From: an uncultured Flavobacteriaceae bacterium
GTDB taxonomy: Bacteria; Bacteroidota; Bacteroidia; Flavobacteriales; Flavobacteriaceae
DNA: 64,000 nucleotides
Assembly: GCA_905181835.1 (NCBI GenBank)
Contig: CAJIZF010000002.1
Span: 248,001-312,000, forward strand
Reading direction: 5' to 3'
Below, piece by piece: positions 47,480-55,953 of this stretch. The notes under the pieces are model-generated. The model saw only the letters and a program-made list of their open reading frames with translations. It searched no databases and was not told the DNA's origin. The position numbers and the translations under genes were made by a program. Within the stretch, counting starts at the first letter, position 1; each line of letters opens with the position of its first letter.

Positions 47480-48055
47480 ATGATACTTATAAAATATGTT
47501 TTAGGATTAGGATTAGCAGCGCTTACTTTATTTAGCTGTAGTAATGAGAAATCATTACAGAGATACTTAGTAGATAGACAAGACGACGATTCTTTTTTAA
47601 AAATCGATATCGCAGCAAGTTTATTACAGACAGATAACAATAGTCTTTCTCAAGAAGAAAAGGATATTTTAGAAACCGTTAAGAAAATTAATGTAGTTGC
47701 TTATCCTATTAAGGGAGAAAATGCTGCAGATTATGAAGTAAAGAGAAAAGAATTAAAAGATATCATCGATCAAGAGCAATATAAAATGCTAATGAAATAT
47801 GGATCTAATAAGCAAGGAGCAACACTTAAATACTTAGGAGAAGAAGAGGCTATAGATGAAATCATAGTGTTCGCTAGTGATGACGAAAAAGGATTTGCAT
47901 TATTTAGATTGTTGGGTGAGAAAATGGAGCCAGCAAAAATGATGAAATTGATGAAAGCAATCGAAAAAGGAGACCTTGATGTTTCGAAATTAGAATCGTT
48001 AGGGAATATATTCCAAGAAAAGCAATCATCTTTAGAGCTTATTTTCGAACTATAA
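47480..48055 (+). CDS. DUF4252 paralogue, lipoprotein
   Basis: A 191-residue lipoprotein (MILIKYVLGLGLAALTLFSC, lipobox FSCSNEK) of the same family as its neighbour: FLKIDIAASLLQTD, ILETVKKINVVAYPIKGENA, EEEAIDEIIVFASDDEKGFA and EKMEPAKMMKLMKAIEKGDL. The pair probably arose by duplication and acts as two envelope copies, one soluble and one lipid-anchored. The gap to the first gene is 3 bases. Function unknown. Confidence 0.83.
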   Translation: MILIKYVLGLGLAALTLFSCSNEKSLQRYLVDRQDDDSFLKIDIAASLLQTDNNSLSQEEKDILETVKKINVVAYPIKGENAADYEVKRKELKDIIDQEQYKMLMKYGSNKQGATLKYLGEEEAIDEIIVFASDDEKGFALFRLLGEKMEPAKMMKLMKAIEKGDLDVSKLESLGNIFQEKQSSLELIFEL

Positions 48056-48058
48056 TTT

Positions 48059-48081
48059 AATAAACAAAAGCCCTGTTTATT
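48059..48081 (+). terminator. Weak terminator after the DUF4252 pair
   Basis: A 7-bp stem AATAAAC / GTTTATT with loop AAAAGCCCT, all A/T in the stem apart from one G-C pair. Weaker than the others in this window. Confidence 0.35.
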
Positions 48082-48099
48082 TCTGATTTTGAATATTAC

Positions 48100-48702
48100 T
48101 CACAACGTAGATGCATCACCATCTTTTATAGTTTCGCAGAGTTCAATTGCACGCTTTCCAAATTTGTATTTAAGTTTTGGGATTACATCTTCCCATGTAA
48201 TTTCTTTTTTACCCCTTTTAGGTTTTGATCTAGAACCACGCTCTTCATACACATCAGCTAACTCTTTTAGGGGAAGCCTTTGCTCAAAATTCACGAAATA
48301 TTGTTTTTCAAGTTTATTTATTGATACGGCAAACGCTGTAATATCAATAGAATATGTGTTATTCAACCATTCTGCCGTGATTATAACTTCAGGGTCATAT
48401 AATTCAGATACTAGAATTATTTTCACTTCCGTATTAAGTTCATTGCTATTAATTAAATCAATTAATTCTTCAGGTTCAGGATTAATATCCTTTTGTATCT
48501 CTTTTATTAATTGCTCATTATCCCAAGTAGCAATCATTGCTGCATATGAAAGACCCTGAAGTAGTTGTAATTTGTTTTTATTTCTTTTTAATTCTATTAC
48601 AATTATTTTTGATGCACGAACTTGAATATGTCCATCAATTATTCCGTTTCCTCGCTCATTTACTTGCTGAAGAAAAGTCGGAATTACTTCATAGTTGTCC
48701 AC
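48100..48702 (-). pseudogene. Fragment of a PD-(D/E)XK-type nuclease-like protein
   Basis: A 200-residue frame from GTG 48702. The middle is recognisable: GNGIIDGHIQVRASKIIVIE then LKRNKNKLQLLQGLSYAAMI resemble the D...ExK metal site of NucS/RecB-like nucleases, where the lysine follows IVIEL. The N-terminal half of the usual domain is missing and an in-frame TAA lies 21 bases upstream of the GTG. The C-terminal half (KEITWEDVIPKLKYKFGKRA) looks like the winged or helical region that follows, cut off at a stop. It reads as a remnant. Neighbours are an attC-like site at 48914-48977 and another remnant. An intact short protein cannot be ruled out. Confidence 0.55.
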
Positions 48703-48913
48703 ATCTTCTGTTAGTCCGCGTTATTTCTTGTCCTCATTAAATATGCTGTGGGTTAATGTCGTAAAGGTTTGAATAGCATTAACAGCACATTATTTGTAAC
48801 TGTATTTGTCTCCCTGTGTCATATTGTTAGAAATTGGTTTAAAGGTACAGTGCCATTAATCGGTTGATGTGGTTTAAATTCACTTTAGTTCAGGTTGGGT
48901 CTGGGTAATGACG
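48703..48913. other. Non-coding stretch between gene fragments
   Basis: Together with 48914-49026 this is a 324-base stretch without a convincing gene. Its 48914-48977 part is the attC-like site described separately. In 48780-48840 there is another weak TTCTAACA-like start of a possible older attC. No frame here looks coding. Confidence 0.4.
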
Positions 48914-48977
48914 GCTCAACGGTCAGTATATGAAGCGTTGCGAGGAACGAGCTATGATTTTATATACATTGTTAGCT
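48914..48977 (-). repeat. attC-like recombination site
   Basis: Minus strand: AGCTAACAATGTATATAAAA at the 5' end and ATATACTGACCGTTGAGC at the 3' end, 64 bases long. GTTGAGC fits the attC R' consensus GTTRRRY exactly. AGCTAAC is one mismatch from R'' (RYYYAAC). GTATAT and ATATAC form the inner complementary arms, with a 30-base central spacer. In integron cassettes attC stands downstream of the ORF in exactly this orientation; the remnant at 49027-49733 ends 50 bases upstream on the same strand. No integrase is present. By eye only, without folding. Confidence 0.45.
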
Positions 48978-49026
48978 GTTTTTATTTTCAAACGTTACTT
49001 TCATTATTTCCATTAACCATCCTTTC

Positions 49027-49733
49027 CTAGAACTTGTAATTTGAATCATGATTACTATATATATTATTAGCTATATCATGTAAATCTGTATTAAAACCAG
49101 TTTCATAAGTATTTGTACTTAAATCTACATTATAAATATTTTTTAACCAAAGTAGTGAGCCTGTTTCAATGATAATATCACCTTGATGCCCCTTATCATC
49201 AACAAACAACGAAGTTGCGTTGGGGCCAAATCTAGAAATTTGATCAAGCAATTCATTGTCAATATTCATTTGATCTAAGTTAACTGATGCCCAACCTGTA
49301 GGAATAGTGAATATTTTTGTTGAAGGAAATTCGATTCTTAACTGATCTACCATTTCATTGTGAACAATATCATTAACAAAATAATCATATAATTCTTGTA
49401 TTGAGGAAAAACCATATTCTTGTGCTCTTTGTTCCCAATCTGCTGGAAAATCAATTTGTGGTATAGCAATAAAGATTTTGACATTTGGATTATTTTGTAT
49501 AGCATAGTTTATCCACTCACGGTGACCTTCGATTCGATCAATTGTATCATGACCGGCTGTCATTCCAAAAATTTCTACATCTCCCTTATCTAATGCAGAC
49601 TTAATTTCAAAATGTTCTTGAGTGAATTGACAATGGCGGTTTGAAAATCATACCTCTCAAGAATTTGTTCACTTGTTAGGTCGCTTTCAACTAGTTTTTC
49701 GAAGGATTTATTTGCTAAATCAAATTTCAACAT
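49027..49733 (-). pseudogene. Truncated and frameshifted SGNH-hydrolase-like protein
   Basis: The frame breaks at about 49625. The first part starts MLKFDLANKSFEKLVESDLT and runs to YDFQTAIVN. With one extra base it continues FTQEHFEIKSALDKGDVEIF and then GMTAGHDTIDRIEG to 49027. The rebuilt product is about 235 residues. GREWINYAIQNNPNVKIFIAIPQIDFP and TSLFVDDKGHQGDIIIETGS (with the H of the catalytic dyad GHxGD) resemble the C-terminal half of SGNH-type hydrolases. The N-terminal half with the GDS serine is absent, so even the repaired protein is probably a fragment. No signal peptide. The attC-like site lies 50 bases downstream. Confidence 0.55.
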
Positions 49734-49941
49734 ATTATTAGATTTATTGTGTATAACGTCTGTATATAACGAATGTAAACAAAAAGTAGCAGTTTTAATA
49801 TCATTTATGGGTTATTACACACCATTTTTATATATTTATAATAACCAATAATTTTATAGTTATTCAGCACCTTTTAAAAAATTGAGCCTAATAATGCTGT
49901 TTAAATAGGAGTACTAATGGAACGCTGTAAGTTATTCCATT

Positions 49942-51286
49942 TTAAATTCCTGTATAATTAGAAGGAGTTATCACTCGCATTTCTTGTTTTATACTTTCTG
50001 AAACTTCAAGAGTTTCAATAAAAGCAGCAATAGACTCCGCATTAATCACCGAATTGGTTCTTGTTAAACCTTTTAAGGCTTCATACGCATTAGGATAGGC
50101 TTCACGTCTAAGAATGGTTTGAATTGCTTCAGCAACTACCGCCCAATTATTTTCTAAATCTTCTGCAAACTTAGGCTCGTTTAATAATAATTTATTTCAA
50201 CCCTTTTAAAGTAGATTGAAAGGCAATCAGTGTATGTCCAAAAGGTACCCCCACGTTTCTAAGAACTGTACTATCGGTTAAATCTCTTTGTAGTCTACTA
50301 ACAGGCAGTTTAGCAGATAAATGTTCAAACAAGGCATTCGCAATACCTAAATTACCTTCGCTGTTTTCAAAATCTATAGGATTTACTTTATGCGGCATGG
50401 CGCTGGATCCTACTTCACCCTTTTTAATTTTTTGTTTAAAATAATCCATCGAAACATAGGTCCATACATCACGATCTAAGTCGATGATAATAGTATTGAT
50501 TCTTTTTAAACAATCAAATAAAGCAGCCATATGATCGTAATGCTCTATCTGTGTAGTAGGAAAGGAGTGATGCAATCCTAATTTATCATGAACAAATTTT
50601 TCTGCAAAATCTTTCCAATCGATCAAAGGGTAAGCAATTTTGTGGGCGTTAAAGTTTCCAGTTGCACCACCAAACTTTGCGGCATTTTTAATGTCATTAA
50701 GCAACTCGAACTGTTCCTCGATTCTAACCACAAACACATCTATTTCTTTACCCAATCGAGTAGGAGAGGCAGGTTGTCCGTGTGTTCTAGCTAACATAGG
50801 AATGTCTGCCCAGTCAGTAGCTAATGAAGTTAATTTGTTTTTTAATTCTACTAAACAAGGAACATATACCTCGTTCATGGCATCTTTTATAGACAAAGGA
50901 ATTGCGGTATTATTAATGTCCTGAGAAGTTAAACCAAAATGAATAAATTCTTTATATTCTTTTAAATTTAAGGCATCAAATTTTTCTTTAATAAAATATT
51001 CAACCGCTTTAACATCGTGGTTGGTTACTTTCTCAATGTCTTTAATTTTTTGAGCATCATCTGTAGAAAAATGAGTGTAAATAGTTCTTAATTCAGAAAA
51101 TAAAGTAGTGTTAAAACCACTTAGTTGTGGTAGTTTTAATTCAACTAATGCTATAAAATATTCAATCTCTACTTGGACACGATATTTAATCAGTGCTTCT
51201 TCCGAAAAATAAGAAATTAAAGAGCTGGTTTTAGACGCATATCGGCCGTCAATTGGAGTAATTGCTTTTAATGAATGAATTGACAT
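49942..51286 (-). CDS. purB: Adenylosuccinate lyase, interrupted by one frameshift near its C-terminus
   Basis: Removes fumarate in two purine steps (SAICAR to AICAR, adenylosuccinate to AMP). The frame is intact from MSIHSLKAITPIDGRYASKT to STLKGLK (50192). An extra T in the run 50195-50197 then produces a stop; dropping it restores GLNKLLLNEPKFAEDLENNW and on to NYTGI-stop at 49942. Total 447 residues, normal for the family. Catalytic signatures: TSQDINNTA (His in the FGLTSQD motif), ARTHGQPASPTRLGKE and the flexible loop GSSAMPHKVNPIDFENSEGN. It is unlikely to be a pseudogene in a purine prototroph; an indel error in a T run fits better. Confidence 0.93.
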
Positions 51287-51470
51287 AGTTTTTATTTTAT
51301 GCTAGTAAATAATGGTGCAAAGATAAGAATTTTAAGAGGTTGTGTCCTTTGAAATTTTAATTAGTTTGAATACGAACCATAAATAAGTACTATAGTTAAA
51401 ATAGCATTGATTTGAATTTTATACCTTCGTTTACATATCTACTACTTAAATTAATTGTTTAAAATACTAA

Positions 51471-52136
51471 ATGACTTTGGATAACCAATTATTAGAGCAC
51501 CTACTTTCCTATTTGACAGAACGAAGAAAAGAGTTATTTACGGAAGTCAGTTCTAAAAGAACAAAACATTTTACAGTAGTAACTGAAGATGTGTATCAAT
51601 TACACAACACCAGTGCAGTGATGAGGTCCTGTGATGTTTTTGGAATTCAAGATTTACACGTAATTGAAGAAAAATTAGGAAAAAAAATTGATCGTGAAAT
51701 TGCAATGGGAGCTCAGAAATGGGTAAATATTCATCGTCATCCGTCTACTAACGAATGTATTGATATTTTAAAAAAGGAGGGTTATCAAATAATTGCGACT
51801 TCTCCCCACAATAACTCCACCGAATTAAGTGAATTTGATATCACAAAAAAATCAGCTTTTTTCTTTGGTAAGGAAAAGGAAGGGCTCAGTAATACCGTTT
51901 TAAATAATGCAGACGGATTTTTGAAAATTCCTATGTATGGATTCACTGAGAGTTTAAATATTTCTGTTTCAGCTGCTATCATTTTACAATCGGTAGTTTC
52001 TAGATTAAAAGATTCTGATATAGACTGGAAATTGACAGAAAAAGAAAAAAAAGAATTAATATTTCATTGGACAAAAATGACTATTAAAAGTGCTGACCAA
52101 ATCATAGATCGCTTTTACAAGTCCTCTACTTCTTAA
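51471..52136 (+). CDS. trmH: tRNA (guanosine(18)-2'-O)-methyltransferase
   Basis: A 221-residue SPOUT enzyme that methylates G18 in the D-loop of tRNAs with a SAM-bound trefoil knot. Seen are motif 1 NTSAVMRSCDVFGIQDLHVI at about 43-62, motif 2 FFGKEKEGLSNTVL at about 130-143, and motif 3 IPMYGFTESLNISVSAAIIL at about 152-171, all in the usual order. A short N-terminal region precedes the domain, and the C-terminal helix (FHWTKMTIKSADQIIDRFYK) completes it. It is followed, 34 bases away, by rdgB in the same direction, so the two may be co-transcribed. Confidence 0.93.
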   Translation: MTLDNQLLEHLLSYLTERRKELFTEVSSKRTKHFTVVTEDVYQLHNTSAVMRSCDVFGIQDLHVIEEKLGKKIDREIAMGAQKWVNIHRHPSTNECIDILKKEGYQIIATSPHNNSTELSEFDITKKSAFFFGKEKEGLSNTVLNNADGFLKIPMYGFTESLNISVSAAIILQSVVSRLKDSDIDWKLTEKEKKELIFHWTKMTIKSADQIIDRFYKSSTS

Positions 52137-52158
52137 ATTAATTGTATTTTATTTAATA

Positions 52159-52166
52159 TATTTTTG
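52159..52166 (+). promoter_or_regulatory. Candidate -7 box giving a leaderless rdgB transcript
   Basis: TATTTTTG matches TAnnTTTG and ends four bases before the rdgB ATG at 52171. A -33 element is not at a good distance, so this is weak. Confidence 0.35.
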
Positions 52167-52170
52167 CTAT

Positions 52171-52746
52171 ATGAAATTAGTGTTTGCAACTCACAACGAA
52201 AACAAGGTTAAAGAAGTAAAGTCCTTGTTGCCTCCAAATATTGAACTATTGAGTTTAAACGATATTGGTTGTTTTGACGAAATTCCTGAGACCTCGCCAA
52301 CTATTGAGGGGAATGCTCAATTAAAAGTAGCTTATGTAAAAGCTAATTTTGGATTAGACTGTTTTGCAGACGATACGGGCCTGGAGGTTCCAGTTTTAAA
52401 TAACGAACCAGGAGTTTACAGTGCTAGATATGCAGGGCCTCAAAAAAATTCTTTGGATAATATGAATAAATTATTAACTAACTTAAAGAATGTAACCAAT
52501 AGAGATGCGCATTTTAAAACAGTAATTGCATTAGCGATTTCCTCTGAAATAAAATTTTTTACGGGTATTTGTAAAGGAATCATCACCTTTGAGAAAAAGG
52601 GAAATTTGGGATTTGGTTATGACCCTATTTTTCAGCCAAATAATTTTAAACAAACCTTCGCAGAAATAACGCTTGAACAAAAAAATAAAATTGGTCATCG
52701 AGGAAAAGCTGTTCGTTTATTAATCGATTATTTATCAAAAACTTAG
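52171..52746 (+). CDS. rdgB: Non-canonical purine NTP pyrophosphatase (RdgB/HAM1)
   Basis: A 191-residue enzyme that hydrolyses ITP, XTP and dITP to monophosphates, keeping them out of nucleic acids. The start KLVFATHNENKVKEVKSLLP has the SHNx(K)-type binding loop. FADDTGLEVPVLNNEPGVYS at about 67-86 has the metal-binding Asp pair. FGYDPIFQPNNFKQTFAE and KNKIGHRGKAVRLL near the end close the active site. Length is normal. Confidence 0.95.
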   Translation: MKLVFATHNENKVKEVKSLLPPNIELLSLNDIGCFDEIPETSPTIEGNAQLKVAYVKANFGLDCFADDTGLEVPVLNNEPGVYSARYAGPQKNSLDNMNKLLTNLKNVTNRDAHFKTVIALAISSEIKFFTGICKGIITFEKKGNLGFGYDPIFQPNNFKQTFAEITLEQKNKIGHRGKAVRLLIDYLSKT

Positions 52747-52761
52747 TTTAATTTAAAACAC

Positions 52762-52769
52762 TATATTTG
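52762..52769 (+). promoter_or_regulatory. Promoter -7 box of the DEAD-box helicase gene
   Basis: TATATTTG, an exact TAnnTTTG match. The transcript would begin near 52776 with a leader of about 100 bases. Confidence 0.55.
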
Positions 52770-52780
52770 CCGCTTGAAAA

Positions 52781-52841
52781 TCCTCAGGGTGAGGACGTGT
52801 TAAAAGAAGTAGTATAGAATTTATTTGTCGAGTATACTTCT
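52781..52841 (+). promoter_or_regulatory. Structured 5' leader of the DEAD-box helicase
   Basis: Two hairpins are visible: TCCTCA-GGG-TGAGGA (52781-52795, a perfect 6-bp stem) and AGAAGTA (52805-52811) with TACTTCT (52835-52841) closing a larger loop. Long structured leaders are usual for cold-shock helicases, whose synthesis may be controlled by RNA folding or by the helicase itself. The role is inferred. Confidence 0.5.
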
Positions 52842-52876
52842 ACAACAACACACAAATAAATAAAATCAATACTACA

Positions 52877-54739
52877 ATGAGCAAATTTGCTAAATTAGGC
52901 TTGGAAGAAAATCTTCTTAAAGCCATCCAAGACATGGGTTTTGAAACCCCATCAGAAGTTCAAGAGAAAGCCATCCCAATTTTATTAGAAAAAGATACAG
53001 ATATTGTTTCTTTAGCACAAACAGGTACTGGAAAAACTGCTGCTTTTGGTTTTCCGATGTTACAAAAAATTAACATTGAGAGTCGAACTACACAAGGATT
53101 AATACTATCACCAACCAGAGAACTTTGTTTACAGATTACTAACGAAATTAAAAACTACGGAAAATACTGTAAAGGTCTAAATGTAGTGGCAGTTTATGGT
53201 GGAGCTAGTATTACCGATCAAGCCAGAGATATAAAAAAAGGAGCACAAATTATTGTTGCTACTCCTGGTAGAATGAAAGATATGATTGGTAGAAGAATGA
53301 TTGATATTTCAAAAATTGAATATTGTGTTCTTGATGAGGCTGATGAAATGTTAAATATGGGATTCTATGAAGACATTACAGAAATATTATCCTATTCTCC
53401 AGATGACAAAAGTACTTGGTTATTTAGTGCTACCATGCCTAAAGAAGTAGCAACAATTGCAAAAAAATTCATGTATAATCCCATCGAAATTACGGTAGGT
53501 GGTAAAAATATGGGTGCAGAAAATGTTTCCCACGAATACTATTTAGTAAACGCTAGAGATCGTTATCAAGCTTTAAAAAGATTGGCTGATGCAAATCCAT
53601 CAATATTTTCAGTGATTTTTTGTCGTACCAAAAGAGACACACAAAAAGTAGCAGAATTATTAATTGAAGATGGGTATAGTGCTGCAGCATTGCACGGTGA
53701 TTTAAGTCAGAATCAACGTGATTTGGTAATGAAGTCTTTTCGAAGCAGACAAATACAGATGTTAGTGGCAACAGATGTTGCTGCACGTGGTATAGATGTA
53801 GACGATATAACACACGTTATTAATTATCAGTTGTCAGACGAAATAGAAACATATACTCACCGAAGTGGACGTACAGGTAGAGCTGGTAAAACTGGAATTT
53901 CTATGGTGATTGCTTCTAAAAGTGAGAGTCGTAAAATTCATGCTATTGAAAAAATTATTCAAAAGAAATTTATTCATAAAGAGGTTCCATCTGGAATAGA
54001 AATTTGCGAAGTTCAATTGTTTCATTTAGCAAATAAAATAAAACAGACAGAAATTAATCATGATATTGATACTTACCTTCCAAATATCAATGAAGTATTG
54101 GAAGCATTTTCAAAAGAAGAATTAATTAAAAAAGTTTTTTCTGTAGAGTTTACTAGATTTTATAATTATTATAAAAAAGCTAAAAATCTTAATGTAAACG
54201 CTGGTGATATGTCGGAAGGATCAAAAGATACCGTTCGTTATTTTATCAATATTGGAGGTAAAGATGATTTTGATTGGATGAGCTTAAAGGATTTCTTAAA
54301 AGAAATGTTAGGTCTTGATAAAGATGAATTGTATAAAGTAGATGTAAAGGAAAGTTTTTCTTTCTTCAATACAGACTCGAAGCATCAAGAACTAGTAATG
54401 GATTTCTTTAAGGAATTTGAATTGGAAGGAAGAAGAGTTTCTGTCGAAATTTCAAAAGATACAGGACGAGGAAGAAGAGGAGGAAGAGATCGCGGAAGAG
54501 GAAGAGATCATGGCGGTTTTAAGGGTCGTGGTGGAGAACGAAGGGGAAATAAAACAAGCTCTGGAAGGGGTGGAGGAAAACGAGATAGTAGAAGAGGAGA
54601 GGATGGAAAAAAAGAAGGAGGTCGTAATGATCACTCAAGAAGGGATTCTGGGAATTCAGGTTTTAAAGGAAGAAGTAGAAGAAAAAGTGAACGCCCAAAT
54701 AATTCTGGAACTGGAGGTCGAAGGCGAAACAGAAATTAA
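52877..54739 (+). CDS. DEAD-box RNA helicase with RNA-binding domain and RGG-rich tail
   Basis: A 620-residue helicase, CsdA/DbpA-like. Q motif FETPSEVQEKAIPI, motif I AQTGTGKTAAF at about 54-64, Ia PTRELC, II LDEADEML at about 151-158, III SAT and VI YTHRSGRTGRAGKTGI at about 325-340. A DbpA-type RRM follows at about 455-535 (VRYFINIGGKDDFDWMSLKD). The last 85 residues are a basic Arg/Gly/Ser tail (GRGRRGGRDRGRGRDHGG) that likely binds RNA nonspecifically. It probably aids ribosome assembly or mRNA decay in the cold. No operon partners; the leader is structured. Confidence 0.93.
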   Translation: MSKFAKLGLEENLLKAIQDMGFETPSEVQEKAIPILLEKDTDIVSLAQTGTGKTAAFGFPMLQKINIESRTTQGLILSPTRELCLQITNEIKNYGKYCKGLNVVAVYGGASITDQARDIKKGAQIIVATPGRMKDMIGRRMIDISKIEYCVLDEADEMLNMGFYEDITEILSYSPDDKSTWLFSATMPKEVATIAKKFMYNPIEITVGGKNMGAENVSHEYYLVNARDRYQALKRLADANPSIFSVIFCRTKRDTQKVAELLIEDGYSAAALHGDLSQNQRDLVMKSFRSRQIQMLVATDVAARGIDVDDITHVINYQLSDEIETYTHRSGRTGRAGKTGISMVIASKSESRKIHAIEKIIQKKFIHKEVPSGIEICEVQLFHLANKIKQTEINHDIDTYLPNINEVLEAFSKEELIKKVFSVEFTRFYNYYKKAKNLNVNAGDMSEGSKDTVRYFINIGGKDDFDWMSLKDFLKEMLGLDKDELYKVDVKESFSFFNTDSKHQELVMDFFKEFELEGRRVSVEISKDTGRGRRGGRDRGRGRDHGGFKGRGGERRGNKTSSGRGGGKRDSRRGEDGKKEGGRNDHSRRDSGNSGFKGRSRRKSERPNNSGTGGRRRNRN

Positions 54740-54810
54740 TTATTAAAATTTTGTTAGAATATAAATATTGATTCAAAGTTTGATACTATTAGGTTATATT
54801 TACCTTTACT

Positions 54811-55611
54811 ATGAAAAAACACGTATTCCTAATCTTTTTTTTTATAACCCTAATTGCTTGGTCGCAAGAGACAGTCTCCAATAAGAAAGATTCTACTGTT
54901 GTTAAATCATCTGTTATTAATGGTAAGGTTTTAAATTCTTCTAATAATGTTGTTTTAGAAAATGTTCATGTGGTTAATTTAAACTCTGTGAAAGGTACTT
55001 TAACAAATGAGGATGGTAATTTTATGATGAAAGCCGCAGTTAACGATACCCTTTACTTTTCATATTTAGGTTTTAAATCGATTCGGGTTCGAGTAACCAA
55101 TGATTGGATGAAATTCGGAGAAATTAAAATTAAAATGACTGAATTAAGTATAGCATTGGAAGAAGTAATAGTAAAACCCATAGAACTAACAGGTTATCTT
55201 GAAGTCGATGCTAAACTAATTCCAATATATGATGATCAACGATATCGAATTGCTGGTATTGGTGGTGGTTATGAAGGTGGGCAAGGCCAGCCTAGTGCCG
55301 TAACTAAGGTTTTGAGCGCTATATTTAATCCTGCAGACTTCCTTTATAATATTTTTGGTAAACGTCCAAAACAAATGAAAAAGTTACGTCAAATGAAAGA
55401 CGATGACGAAATTAGAAATTTACTTCAATCTAAATACGACAGAGAAACTTTAATGGCTGTTCTGCAATTAGAGAAGTTAGACATTGATGAAATACTTAAT
55501 AACTGTAGTTATTCTAAGAGTTTTATTCGTACGGCTAATGATCTTCAAATCTTAGATGCTATCAGTGAATGTTATGAGCAATACAGAATTCTTAATAGAG
55601 GAAGGGAGTAA
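54811..55611 (+). CDS. Exported protein with carboxypeptidase-regulatory-like domain
   Basis: A 266-residue exported protein: signal peptide MKKHVFLIFFFITLIAWS-Q. A CarboxypepD_reg-like domain (PF13715) follows at about 35-120 (VINGKVLNSSNNVVLENVHV, GTLTNEDGNFMMKAAVNDTL, FSYLGFKSIRVRV). This is the small beta-sandwich that leads SusC-type receptors, here as a stand-alone protein with a helical C-terminal extension (RETLMAVLQLEKLDIDEIL). It sits ahead of the DUF6122 gene, 3 bases apart. Function unknown. Confidence 0.83.
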   Translation: MKKHVFLIFFFITLIAWSQETVSNKKDSTVVKSSVINGKVLNSSNNVVLENVHVVNLNSVKGTLTNEDGNFMMKAAVNDTLYFSYLGFKSIRVRVTNDWMKFGEIKIKMTELSIALEEVIVKPIELTGYLEVDAKLIPIYDDQRYRIAGIGGGYEGGQGQPSAVTKVLSAIFNPADFLYNIFGKRPKQMKKLRQMKDDDEIRNLLQSKYDRETLMAVLQLEKLDIDEILNNCSYSKSFIRTANDLQILDAISECYEQYRILNRGRE

Positions 55612-55614
55612 TTA

Positions 55615-55926
55615 ATGCTTCAGTTGGTAATTCATTATTCACTTCATTTTCTAGTTCCAGGTATAATTGCTTGGGTATTCTTTAAAGAGAATTGGAAAAA
55701 AGTTTGGTTGGTATTACTTGCTACTATGTTGGTAGATCTTGATCATTTACTTTCAAACCCAATATATTTGTCAAATCGCTGCAGTATAAATTTTCATATT
55801 CTTCATTCGCACTATGCGATCCTGATTTACTTACTATTACTATATTTTAAGAAATTTAGAATTATAGCTGTTGGTTTATTATTTCATATGCTAACAGATT
55901 TTATTGATTGTTTGTTAATGAATTAG
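55615..55926 (+). CDS. DUF6122 family membrane protein
   Basis: A 103-residue inner-membrane protein: four membrane segments, with YSLHFLVPGIIAWVFFKENW, MLVDLDHLLSNPIYLSNRCS and LLFHMLTDFIDCLLMN. The paired acidic and histidine residues of DLDH and HMLTDFID recall metal-binding YdjM-like hydrolases. Its pattern matches DUF6122, which is Bacteroidetes-specific. The ATG at 55615 is 3 bases after the stop of the previous gene, so they are probably co-transcribed. Confidence 0.82.
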   Translation: MLQLVIHYSLHFLVPGIIAWVFFKENWKKVWLVLLATMLVDLDHLLSNPIYLSNRCSINFHILHSHYAILIYLLLLYFKKFRIIAVGLLFHMLTDFIDCLLMN

Positions 55927-55953
55927 TACTTTAGGGAACTAATTACAATAATT

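Noticed and set aside
48089..48559. A 156-codon plus-strand frame
   Set aside because: It is antisense to the nuclease-like fragment, which carries the recognisable IVIELK motif; the plus frame has only low-complexity Ser/Ile sequence.
54417..54746. Glu-rich frame overlapping the helicase tail
   Set aside because: A shifted read of the GGAAGA repeat that encodes the RGG tail; it has no independent start context.
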